From the NCBI GenBank assembly GCA_002314885.1, contig DCHT01000058.1:55559-91493 (forward strand): a stretch of 35,935 bases of DNA, written 5' to 3'. The stretch is from Bacteroidales bacterium UBA1745. GTDB lineage: Bacteria; Bacteroidota; Bacteroidia; Bacteroidales; UBA932. Position 1 is the first letter of the stretch; the number at the start of each line of letters is the position of its first letter. This document shows positions 16,398-24,072 of the stretch, piece after piece. The notes below the pieces were generated by a model, which worked only from the letters and a program-made list of their open reading frames with translations, did not search any database and was not told the origin of the DNA. Made by a program: the position numbers and the translations under genes.

Positions 16398-17829
16398 TGT
16401 GCTCGTGCTCATCGCAGCACTCACATCCTGCTCAAAGGAGCAGTCAAACCCTACCCAGGGTAAGAATGAAGACGTGAAGATGGTCCCTGTGACCTTCACT
16501 GCGGGTCAGGCTACCAAGACTCATCTTGGAACAGACGGTCTTTCCGTCATCTGGCAGGCCAATGACCAGATCAGCATCTTCTCCAACGGCAATAACTATC
16601 AGTTTACTCTCGAGAGCGGTGCAAACACCTCCTCAGCCACTTTCTCCGGTGAAATGAGCGAGACCGATGCCGCTGCATCCGAGTTCTATGCCCTCTACCC
16701 ATACGATGCCACCTCCACCATCGCTGACGGCGTGATCACCACCAAGGGTATAGCAAACAGCCAGAACTATAACTGCTGGGGTTCATTCTCCAACAAGCTC
16801 GCACAGAGTGTTGCACACACTACCGGAAGTAATTTCGAGTTCAAGCTCGCTTGTTCGCTTATGACTTTCACCATCCCTGCGGAGATGGACAAGCTCCTCA
16901 AGCAGGTTATGATCTCCTGCAACGGAGGTGCTTCATCAGAGCCTTTCGTCGGTGGAACAGCTGCTATCACTGTAGCTGACGAACCAACTGTAAAGCTTAC
17001 CAGCGGTCTCGGTGACGTTATGACCAGCAACAGCGAGGGTATGGCAGCCGCTACCTATTATGTACCTGTATATCCTCAGACCTTCGCAAAGGGTATCCGT
17101 GTAAAACTCATCTATGTGGACAACAGGACGTCTGAATATGTGTTCACCGGCAAGCAGGTTGCCGCAAAGCGTGCTTCGAAGTTCAATGTGGGCACACTCC
17201 ATCCACAGCCTACCTATGTATTTGAGAACTTCGAGGGATATGAGCTCTCGGCTGCAGGTTCAAACGAACTCAAGTTCCAGGACAAGAAGTTCCTCACAGG
17301 AAACACGGGCGCCCTCAAGGTTGTCGAGAATCCATATCCGACAGAGGCTAATCCTAGTGCAAAGGTTCTCGCAAATGATATGAGTGCAGCAACCTGGAGT
17401 ACCTCCGGATATGTCCAGGTAGACTTCGGCCAGGATCCTATCAAGTTCAGGTTCCCTTACGCCGCACGTGACAAGTTCAAGGGTATCCGATTCAAGGTTT
17501 ACATCGGTACCAGCGATTACTATCCTACCCTTCAGATCGATGCAAGTGGCTCCTCGGGCAATAAGTTCCCTTCAAAGGTGAATGATGTTGCGACAGGCGG
17601 CGACGCTGCGGTCTATGCAGAAAACCTCAAGCACGATGACTGGAACGTCCTCGAGTTCAACCTCGCGACCTGTGGCTACACTGGAAGCTTCACTAGCAAT
17701 TTCGGTCAGCTTAACAACTGGCAGATACGTCCGTTCGTGACTTCCAGCAAGGGCAACTGTGCAGCAGCCCTTTCCGAGACCAACCTCAAGCTCTGCTACA
17801 TCGACGACATAGAGTTCCTCTATAACTAA
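16372..17829 (+). CDS. Fimbrillin-like lipoprotein fused to a carbohydrate-binding-like C-terminal module
   Basis: 485 residues; lipobox ALTSC (Cys20). Residues ~35-280 resemble the Bacteroidetes fimbrillin/Mfa-like fold: VPVTFTAGQATKTHLGTDG, SVIWQANDQISIFSNG, FYALYPYDAT, FKLACSLMTFTIPAEMDK and YYVPVYPQTF. From Phe284 (FENFEGYELSA) to the end it carries the same module as the two PKD lipoproteins (LKVVENPYPTEANPSAKVLAND, TSGYVQVDF, IRFKVYIGTSDYYPTLQ, DWNVLEFNL, YIDDIEFLYN). A fimbrillin-like base carrying a glycan-binding tip would serve as another surface glycan-binding protein rather than a pilus subunit. Three in-frame ATGs lie at 16372, 16375 and 16378; AGGAG at 16367-16371 favours the last. 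Confidence 0.75.
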   Translation: MMMKKALFSVLVLIAALTSCSKEQSNPTQGKNEDVKMVPVTFTAGQATKTHLGTDGLSVIWQANDQISIFSNGNNYQFTLESGANTSSATFSGEMSETDAAASEFYALYPYDATSTIADGVITTKGIANSQNYNCWGSFSNKLAQSVAHTTGSNFEFKLACSLMTFTIPAEMDKLLKQVMISCNGGASSEPFVGGTAAITVADEPTVKLTSGLGDVMTSNSEGMAAATYYVPVYPQTFAKGIRVKLIYVDNRTSEYVFTGKQVAAKRASKFNVGTLHPQPTYVFENFEGYELSAAGSNELKFQDKKFLTGNTGALKVVENPYPTEANPSAKVLANDMSAATWSTSGYVQVDFGQDPIKFRFPYAARDKFKGIRFKVYIGTSDYYPTLQIDASGSSGNKFPSKVNDVATGGDAAVYAENLKHDDWNVLEFNLATCGYTGSFTSNFGQLNNWQIRPFVTSSKGNCAAALSETNLKLCYIDDIEFLYN

Positions 17830-17841
17830 AGGATAATATTT

Positions 17842-17901
17842 AATTAAGCCCCTCAGACGTAGCCGAGCATTTTTCTGCGAGGCGGTCTGAGGGGCTTAAT
17901 T
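17842..17901. terminator. Bidirectional intrinsic terminator between convergent genes
   Basis: A perfect 17-bp inverted repeat (17842-17858 and 17885-17901) with a 26-base interior and A/T tracts on both outer sides. It lies between the end of the PUL (+) and the end of the SGNH esterase gene (-), so it can stop transcription from either side. Confidence 0.85.
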
Positions 17902-17913
17902 TATTATAGTCGG

Positions 17914-20088
17914 CTATTTGATGCCGTACTTCTTCAGGATCTTGAGGATCTGCTTTTCGATTGACTGCTCCCACAGGTGATAGCCGTAGTCGTCCGGATG
18001 GACGCCGTCGACTGAGTACTCGTGGGATCCATCACTTGCATTAGGGGTAATGAAGTAGACGTCCTTGTACTTGTCCTTGTTCTCTTTGGAGAAGACCTCC
18101 TCGCGGAAGATCTTGGCGGCCATATCCATCTTGGCCTGCTCGCGATCGTCGTAGGAGACGCTGAAGTTGCGGGCCTCGCGGCGAATGGTCTGCTGGAAAA
18201 TCAGAGGTTTGTCAGGGTGTGCCGCAACCAGGCGGTCGATGAACGGAATCAGGCGCTCGCGTATCATCTTGGCGTCAGGGTTGGAGAAGGAATCGAACAC
18301 GTATGCGTCGGCCTCGACATCCTCGAGGACAGCGGCGCAGTAAGGCTGCATCTTGCAGTTGCCGCTCATACCGAAGGAGAGCACCTGCATTCCGGTGCTG
18401 CGCATAAACTGCATAGGATAGCTCATACCTGCGCGGGAAGTGCTGACTCCGTGGGTGTAGCTGGAGCCGTGGAATACGATGCGGTTGCGGAAAGGCGACT
18501 CGAGAGCCTCGAGAGAGGAATCCTTGTCAGTGCCGATGAGGCAGGAATAGACCTCGCTGTAGTTAGGCATATAGAGCATACATTCGTGCTCGCTGCCGTC
18601 CATACCCTGGATGAGGACGAGATTCTCCCCGTTCTTCTCAGGCTTTACGGCACCGGAAGCGGCCCACAGCCACTTTCCGTCCTTCTTTATATAAAGGTCA
18701 TAGCCGCGGTATGCGATAGGCATAGTGGCCACTGAACTGTACTCCCAGCCGAACTTGGTCTTCACGCTGATTGCCTTGGAATTGGTCTTGAAGAGCACTG
18801 CAAGGCCGGTAGGACAGCGTACCTGACGGTTTTCAGCTACTGTGAAGCCCTTGTACTTGCAGGTGTCCACGCGGGCGTATGGGTTAGGAGTACCTTCCAT
18901 CATCTTGCCTATGAGGTTCAGTTCGTATGCCTCGGTGAACCTGTAATTGGTCTCCTGTATCCTCTGCTTGGCGATTGCACCGGTCACAAGGCCGTAATTC
19001 GCAAGGATTTCGGTGATCTGAGGCTCGATGCTGCGGGCCCAGAGGTAGTAGCCGTAATCATCCGGATGGGTGCCGTCCACTGAAGTCTCGTGGAGCGGGG
19101 AAGTGGCGTTGGTGGTGATGAGATAGACATCTTTGTACTTCTCGTCCTTCTTGAGCTCTGCGAAGATCTTGCGGGCAACTTCGTTCTTTGCGGCCTCGAA
19201 TTTCTCATTCTCAACATTGAAATTGCGCCTTTCACGGTAGATGGTCTCCTGGAAGATGAGCGGCTTGCCCGGATGTGCCTCCACGAGGCGGTCGATGAAG
19301 CCCACGAGCCTGTCCTGGATCATCTCTGCGGAAGGATTGGAGAAGGCGTCGAACACGTATGCATCAGCCTCGACTGCGCAGAGCACGTCGCAGAAATAAG
19401 GCTGCATCTTGCAGTTGCCGCTGCAGCCGAAATTGATCATCTGAAGGCCAGTGTGACGCTCCATCTGGGCGGAATAGGCCATACCGGAGCGGGAAGTGCT
19501 CACGCCCTGGGTAAAGCTGGAACCGTGCACTACGACGCGTCCCTTGAACGGATTCTTCAGTGCGCTGATGCTGGCACCTTCTTCCACGCCCACCTGAACG
19601 GAGTAAACCTCCGCGTATTCAGGCAGGTACATTATGCACTCGTGTTCGCTGCCGTCCATATCCTTGATGAGGACGCAGTTGTCGTCGCGATGGTTGCGGG
19701 TAACTGCTCCGGAGGCTGCATATACCCACTTGCCGCCCTTCTTGATGTAGAGGTCATAGCCTCTGTAGGAAGTTGCGGTGGTGCTCAGGGTTTCGTATTT
19801 GTTTCCCTCGTCCGAGTACTGTGTCTTGACGGAGATGCTGGTTGCATTGGTCTTGAAGGCTACTGCCATACCGCTGCCGCAGCGTACCTGATAGTTCTCG
19901 CCCTTGCTGAATCCCTTCCAAACGAGCGTGTCCACGCGTGCGTACGGGTTCGGAGTGTCGGGCATCATCTTGTTGATGAGGTTGAGGTCAGAGGCCTCTG
20001 TGAAGGTGTAGACTGCGTTCTTCGGAGTCTGTGCGGCTGCGCTCAGGCATATCAGAGCAGCGGCCAGGAGGGTGGTTATCTGTTTCAT
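17914..20088 (-). CDS. Secreted esterase with two tandem GxDLY + SGNH hydrolase units
   Basis: 724 residues with a Sec signal (ending SAAAQ, about residue 20). Two homologous halves, ~25-365 and ~380-724, each have an N-terminal GxDLY-type beta domain (RGYDLYIKK at 109 and 461) and an SGNH/GDSL hydrolase domain. Catalytic positions look intact in both: Ser191 in VHGSSFTQG, Gly/Asn blocks FGCSGNCKM and DAFSN, and Asp338-x-x-His341; second unit Ser543, DSFSN, and Asp694-x-x-His697. SGNH enzymes of this type remove acyl groups (often acetyl) from glycans. The gene converges on the PUL and may deacetylate its substrate, but it is not in the same transcript. Both halves being active is a prediction. 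Confidence 0.88.
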   Translation of the reverse strand: MKQITTLLAAALICLSAAAQTPKNAVYTFTEASDLNLINKMMPDTPNPYARVDTLVWKGFSKGENYQVRCGSGMAVAFKTNATSISVKTQYSDEGNKYETLSTTATSYRGYDLYIKKGGKWVYAASGAVTRNHRDDNCVLIKDMDGSEHECIMYLPEYAEVYSVQVGVEEGASISALKNPFKGRVVVHGSSFTQGVSTSRSGMAYSAQMERHTGLQMINFGCSGNCKMQPYFCDVLCAVEADAYVFDAFSNPSAEMIQDRLVGFIDRLVEAHPGKPLIFQETIYRERRNFNVENEKFEAAKNEVARKIFAELKKDEKYKDVYLITTNATSPLHETSVDGTHPDDYGYYLWARSIEPQITEILANYGLVTGAIAKQRIQETNYRFTEAYELNLIGKMMEGTPNPYARVDTCKYKGFTVAENRQVRCPTGLAVLFKTNSKAISVKTKFGWEYSSVATMPIAYRGYDLYIKKDGKWLWAASGAVKPEKNGENLVLIQGMDGSEHECMLYMPNYSEVYSCLIGTDKDSSLEALESPFRNRIVFHGSSYTHGVSTSRAGMSYPMQFMRSTGMQVLSFGMSGNCKMQPYCAAVLEDVEADAYVFDSFSNPDAKMIRERLIPFIDRLVAAHPDKPLIFQQTIRREARNFSVSYDDREQAKMDMAAKIFREEVFSKENKDKYKDVYFITPNASDGSHEYSVDGVHPDDYGYHLWEQSIEKQILKILKKYGIK

Positions 20089-20151
20089 TGCTGAATGTTA
20101 ATAATCATTTGTCACTGCTAAGTTACTCAAAATATTGCTAAATTCGCAGCG

Positions 20152-21495
20152 ATGAGCATTTACTCCAGATATCGTATCAGCAAGCCGGCGGCAGAAAAGG
20201 TGCCTCAGTCAGAGGTGCCTCAGGTCTATCGTCGTCTTCGCAGCAGGACTTTCTGGGGAGCGACGGCGGCCTACAGCCTCTACTATGTATGCCGACTGGC
20301 GCTGAGTATCATCAAGCAGCCGCTGATCGACGAGGGCGTCCTGAGCGCATCACAGCTGGGCATCATAGGCGCCACCTTCCTGCTGATATATGCGGTCGGA
20401 AAGTTCGTGAACAGCTTCATCGCCGACTATGGCAACATCCGCCGCTTCATGGCCCTGGGACTGTTTGTGTCCTCGGCCGTGAACATAGTGCTCGCGATCG
20501 TGGGCCTTGCAGCACTGCCGGGCTTCGTGGTGATGCTGTCCTTCGCTGTGCTCTGGGGCCTGAACGGACTCGCGCAGTCTATGGGCGCGGCTCCGGGAGT
20601 GATCAGCCTGTCGCGCTGGTTCCCGCTGTCCACCCGCGGCACCTGGTACAGCATCTTCAGCGCATCGCCGTATATCGGTGAGGCCATAGCCTTCGTGCTG
20701 CTGGGCTTCGTGGCAAAGACCCTGGGCTGGCAGGCCTGCTTCCTCGTGTCCTCCGTGCTGGGCCTTGCGGGAGGCTTCTGTGCACTGGCACTTATTTCCG
20801 ACACCCCTGAGAGCAAGGGCCTTCCGTCCATCGCGGAAATTTCCGGCGAGGCGGAGAACAAGGACGACAAACTCTCAACGGGGGCGCTTCAGAGGCGCAT
20901 TTTCCGCAATCCCGGTATATGGATCATAGCCCTTTCCAGCGCATTCCTGTATATCACCAAATACGCCATCAGCGGTTGGGGAGTGCTCTTCCTTCAGGAG
21001 CAGAAGGGCTTCCCTATCGAAGGCGCCAGCCTCGTGACTGCAATGTATGCCCTGTCCGGAATCGCCGGCACGGTCATCGCCGGATGGCTTTCCGACCGCG
21101 TGTTCAGAGGCAGCCGTTTCTGGCCGCTTCTGGCCTCAGGAGTGCTGGCAGTTGCATCTCTCGCCGCCTTCCTCTTCCTGCCTGGCGGATATGTCCTGAA
21201 TATCGTGACCATCTCCCTCTTCAGCCTCAGCGTGGGCGTGCTCTACTGCCTTGTGGCGGGTATCATCGCCCTCGACATAGTCCCTCGCCGGGCTACTGGT
21301 GCTGCAATAGGCATCATAGGTATAGTCTGCTACGGAGCAGCCTCCCTTCAGGACCTGCTCAGCGGCTATCTCATCGACGACTTCAAACTGGACGGGGTCT
21401 ATGACTTCGGTCCTGTGTCCTGGTTCTGGCTGGGTGCGGCCGTGCTCAGCATACTGATACCAGTGTGCTTCTGGAGAACTCTCCAATGCAAGTAA
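20152..21495 (+). CDS. MFS transporter, OPA (UhpT/GlpT-like) family
   Basis: 447 residues with about 12 hydrophobic segments. A short hydrophilic N-terminus leads into FWGATAAYSLYYVCRLALSI, and the motif LIYAVGKFVNSFIADYGNIRRFM is typical of organophosphate:phosphate antiporters. GLNGLAQSMGAAPGVISLSR with WFPLSTRGTWYSI also matches the UhpT/UhpC/GlpT group. These exchange sugar phosphates or glycerol-3-phosphate for phosphate at the inner membrane; the actual substrate is not predictable here. It is divergent from the SGNH gene with only 63 bases between them. The next gene follows after 18 bases. Confidence 0.85.
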   Translation: MSIYSRYRISKPAAEKVPQSEVPQVYRRLRSRTFWGATAAYSLYYVCRLALSIIKQPLIDEGVLSASQLGIIGATFLLIYAVGKFVNSFIADYGNIRRFMALGLFVSSAVNIVLAIVGLAALPGFVVMLSFAVLWGLNGLAQSMGAAPGVISLSRWFPLSTRGTWYSIFSASPYIGEAIAFVLLGFVAKTLGWQACFLVSSVLGLAGGFCALALISDTPESKGLPSIAEISGEAENKDDKLSTGALQRRIFRNPGIWIIALSSAFLYITKYAISGWGVLFLQEQKGFPIEGASLVTAMYALSGIAGTVIAGWLSDRVFRGSRFWPLLASGVLAVASLAAFLFLPGGYVLNIVTISLFSLSVGVLYCLVAGIIALDIVPRRATGAAIGIIGIVCYGAASLQDLLSGYLIDDFKLDGVYDFGPVSWFWLGAAVLSILIPVCFWRTLQCK

Positions 21496-21513
21496 TACTA
21501 TAATTATATTAAT

Positions 21514-22323
21514 ATGAAAAAGAGCATTTCTATCCTTTTTGCCGCTTCGGCCGCATTGCTTCTCGCTTCCTGCAACGGGGCTCCTGACACAAAGAACCTA
21601 TGGCAGGTGCAGTCCATCAAAGTTTACGACGCCAACGATGCCGACGGCTATGCCGTGCGCACTTTCACATACGACGAGGAAGGCCGCGTGACCGATGTCG
21701 TATCTTCCGGATATGAGAAGAACGGCGACTTTTCTTACGAGACCACTTCCTCTGCCGTCTATGACGAGGCCACTGCATCCATCTGGCACGAGTACGGTAC
21801 CTATGTCTACACTTATGAGAAAGGTCTCATCGATGCCGGCGTGATGGACAATCCCGATGCCGATCTGAGCTGGGAAGAGCATTACACCTACACCGACGGT
21901 CTCATTACCGAGAGCTGGACTGAGTGCACCGAATTCGGCGCTACCCAGGAGTATGAGTGGGAGGACGGAAACATTGTCACAAAGACCGGTTACTCAGAGG
22001 GCTGTGCCACCAAGGTCGTCTCCACCTTCACCGAGTATCTCGACAATTACGCCATCAGCATCCTCGATTTCATCGACGATCCAGACATCACTCTCTTCAG
22101 CCTTCCAGGCGCAAAGGCTATGCGTTCACGCTGCCTTCCGGCTTCCGCTACTTTGTATGATACCTACCTGGATGAGAACGATGAAGAGGTTACTGAGTTC
22201 GGCACCAACTGGACTTATTCATACGAAGTCGACGATCTTGGACGCGTCACAAAGCTTGTCAGGACTATCAGCGGCGACGATTGGTATGCAACCAGGACAA
22301 TGGAGCTGACTTACGCAGAATAA
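21514..22323 (+). CDS. DUF4595-like lipoprotein with RHS-like beta-strand repeats
   Basis: 269 residues; lipobox ALLLASC (Cys20). The body consists of short repeated beta motifs such as RTFTYDEEGRVTDVV, YVYTYEKGLI, EHYTYTDGLITESW and YEVDDLGRVTKLV, resembling YD-type repeats. The segment YAISILDFIDDPDITLFSLPGAK resembles the DUF4595 family common in Bacteroidales. It is presumably periplasmic or surface-exposed; no enzymatic motif is visible. It probably shares a transcript with the MFS gene, and a terminator follows it. Function is unknown. Confidence 0.7.
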   Translation: MKKSISILFAASAALLLASCNGAPDTKNLWQVQSIKVYDANDADGYAVRTFTYDEEGRVTDVVSSGYEKNGDFSYETTSSAVYDEATASIWHEYGTYVYTYEKGLIDAGVMDNPDADLSWEEHYTYTDGLITESWTECTEFGATQEYEWEDGNIVTKTGYSEGCATKVVSTFTEYLDNYAISILDFIDDPDITLFSLPGAKAMRSRCLPASATLYDTYLDENDEEVTEFGTNWTYSYEVDDLGRVTKLVRTISGDDWYATRTMELTYAE

Positions 22324-22345
22324 AGCAGTTACAAAAAATGACACG

Positions 22346-22375
22346 CGGGTGGCCTCAAAAAGGACACCCGTTTTT
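22346..22375 (+). terminator. Intrinsic terminator after the DUF4595-like gene
   Basis: A nine-position stem with one mismatch (22346-22354 with 22362-22370), a 7-base A-rich loop and a run of five T. It separates the transporter/lipoprotein pair from the DUF3575-OmpA-MACPF unit. Confidence 0.8.
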
Positions 22376-22379
22376 GCTT

Positions 22380-22395
22380 AAACGTAAAACGTTTT
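22380..22395. promoter_or_regulatory. Candidate operator: AAACG-TAAAA-CGTTT inverted repeat
   Basis: The inverted repeat at 22380-22394 overlaps the 10-bp palindrome AAAACGTTTT (22386-22395). It lies about 70 bases upstream of the DUF3575 gene, where its promoter should be. No good Bacteroidetes -33/-7 pair was found next to it (TATATTTA at 22432-22439 is the closest -7), so a regulatory role is a guess. Confidence 0.25.
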
Positions 22396-22463
22396 TTTAC
22401 AAAATAGTCAGTCTTTGTCATTTGGTATATCTATATTTACTTGAATTCTTAACGTCAAGAAGG

Positions 22464-23030
22464 ATGTCAAAATCTTTACTGCTCCGGAGAGCAGTCACAA
22501 TGCTCCTCCCGGTATTCTTTTTCCTGGCGACGCCAAACAAGGCGGACGCCCAGATTATGGAAATCGGAACCAATGCCCTCGGGTGGGCAACTCTCACCCC
22601 GAACATCGCCATTGATTTCGGTTTCGCTCAGCACTGGTCTGCCGGCGTGTCCGCAGACTACAACCCCTTCAAGTACAATGACGGCAAGACCAGCCAGATG
22701 TGGATGGTTCAGCCTGAGTTGAGGTGGTGGCCACGTCATCAGTTCGTGGGCCACGCTGTCGGCGTCCACGGAACGGTCGGCGGCTATAACTGGGGTATGA
22801 TGAAGTACCGTTACAAAGGTATGTTGTACGGTTGCGGCGTCACCTACAGTTACTCCTGGATGTTCCACAAGAGATGGAACCTTGAAGGCAACATCGGTGT
22901 CGGCTATGCCCGCCTCGACCACGACAACGTCTATGACCGTCAGGATCAGTATACCTGCTACGGTCCTAGGACCAAGGACGTGTTCGGCGTGACCAAGCTC
23001 GGCATCAAGATTTCCTACATTTTATTTTAA
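22464..23030 (+). CDS. DUF3575-type outer-membrane beta-barrel protein
   Basis: 188 residues from the ATG at 22464; the open frame extends 61 codons upstream but crosses the terminator and encodes no credible N-terminus. A signal peptide (LLPVFFFLATPNKADAQ) is followed by IMEIGTNALGWATLTPNIAIDFG, then strands such as HWSAGVSADYNPF and VQPELRWWPRHQFVGHAVGVHG, and a closing IKISYILF. These are hallmarks of DUF3575, a small outer-membrane barrel commonly encoded at the head of Bacteroidales fimbrial or surface-structure clusters beside an OmpA-like lipoprotein, exactly as here (next gene 5 bases on). Likely role: an outer-membrane component for export or anchoring of the downstream protein; this is inferred. 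Confidence 0.82.
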   Translation: MSKSLLLRRAVTMLLPVFFFLATPNKADAQIMEIGTNALGWATLTPNIAIDFGFAQHWSAGVSADYNPFKYNDGKTSQMWMVQPELRWWPRHQFVGHAVGVHGTVGGYNWGMMKYRYKGMLYGCGVTYSYSWMFHKRWNLEGNIGVGYARLDHDNVYDRQDQYTCYGPRTKDVFGVTKLGIKISYILF

Positions 23031-23035
23031 GAGGT

Positions 23036-24070
23036 ATGACAAGGAAGAATCTATTTGCGGCAATGCTCGTCATAGTGATGGCGGCCGCAGCCTCCTGCTC
23101 CGTCCTCAAGAAGATGGAAGGATATCCTGACATTTCAGCTAAACTGACCGAACCGATTGCTCTCCAGGAAGACGGCACCGTGCCGGTTTCCGTGGAAGTT
23201 ACCATTCCGGAGGAATACAGAGGCCTCCACACTGGTGTACTTATCTATCCTTACCTGCAGTCTGCCGACAGCACCGTGGTCGTGCCGCTTGACACCGTCG
23301 CCGTGGACGGAATCTTCAATGCGACTTTCAATGACCGAATGGACGTCTATCAGGCTGCGCTTTCAGACAGCGTCAACGTGCGCTATTCCTATGCACCTAA
23401 GGGCGAAGCTACCGTGCTGACTATCTCAGACACGCTCGCATTCGAACCTTGGATGGAAGGCTGCACGCTCGAACTTGACATCTGGGGCGAGTCCTATGGC
23501 AAACGTGAGCCTCTCGGCCACGAAAGCTTCCCAAGCGACATCGTCGTCCCTCAGCCGGAACCAGAACCGGAACCTATCGTCTATGAGGAAGTGAGCGAGG
23601 ACGTCGAAGTCGGCTGCCTCCGTTTCCGCATCGGCTCAGCCGAGGCAGATTCCCTGGACAACGACACCAAGGCCAGAATCGAAGCCGCCCTATCCAAGGA
23701 GAACGTGCAGGGCTGCGTGGCTCACATCGTTTCCAGCTGCTCTCCTGAGGCTTCAGAGGAATTCAACCGCAACCTCGCCCAGTCCAGGGCCGAGACTGCA
23801 TCCGAACTCCTCAAGCCGCTCGGCATCGAAAACGTCGAGATGGAGCCTATCGGAGTCGATTGGGACACCCTCTACAACTGGCTCGCCGAGAACGAGAGCC
23901 AGGAACTCGTGGACAAACTCAAGGAGATCGAGGATCCTGTGGAGCGCTATGTCACCTTCAGGGACAAGAGCTACCCTGTATGGCAGCGTGCCCGTTCCAA
24001 CGTCTTCAAGTCTATGCGTTCTTCACGTATCGTCCTCAAAGTAACAAGCTTAATCCAATCCAATAAATAA
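23036..24070 (+). CDS. OmpA-like lipoprotein of the fimbrial-locus (DUF3868-like) type
   Basis: 344 residues; lipobox AAAASC (Cys21). Residues ~25-175 are beta-rich; a Pro-Glu repeat linker (PQPEPEPEPIVYEE) follows, then an OmpA-like domain from ~195: CLRFRIGSAEADSLDN, HIVSSCSPEASEEFNRNLAQ, SRAETASELLKPLG, ending VWQRARSNVFKSMRSSRIVLKV. In the parent family the SPEGxxxxNxxLSxxRA pattern belongs to peptidoglycan-associating OmpA domains. Order and spacing (DUF3575, then this, then a large lipoprotein 2 bases later) match Bacteroidales fimbria-type clusters. It probably links the surface protein or the barrel to the cell wall. The family name DUF3868 is tentative; the OmpA-like domain is well supported. 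Confidence 0.72.
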   Translation: MTRKNLFAAMLVIVMAAAASCSVLKKMEGYPDISAKLTEPIALQEDGTVPVSVEVTIPEEYRGLHTGVLIYPYLQSADSTVVVPLDTVAVDGIFNATFNDRMDVYQAALSDSVNVRYSYAPKGEATVLTISDTLAFEPWMEGCTLELDIWGESYGKREPLGHESFPSDIVVPQPEPEPEPIVYEEVSEDVEVGCLRFRIGSAEADSLDNDTKARIEAALSKENVQGCVAHIVSSCSPEASEEFNRNLAQSRAETASELLKPLGIENVEMEPIGVDWDTLYNWLAENESQELVDKLKEIEDPVERYVTFRDKSYPVWQRARSNVFKSMRSSRIVLKVTSLIQSNK

Positions 24071-24072
24071 TT

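Noticed and set aside
19090..20094. 334-codon plus-strand open frame opposite the SGNH esterase
   Set aside because: Antisense to a protein with intact catalytic motifs; composition is His/Leu/Val/Ala-rich without domain features.
20108..20146. Possible promoter for the MFS gene (TTTG and TAAATTCG)
   Set aside because: Spacing is 27 bases instead of about 19-21 and the -7 element has a mismatch.
22414..22439. Possible promoter for the DUF3575 gene (TTTG and TATATTTA)
   Set aside because: Spacing is only 14 bases and the last base of the -7 element is wrong; not strong enough to list as a promoter.
22281..22463. N-terminal extension of the DUF3575 gene
   Set aside because: It would start inside the previous gene and read through a terminator; the ATG at 22464 gives a proper signal peptide.
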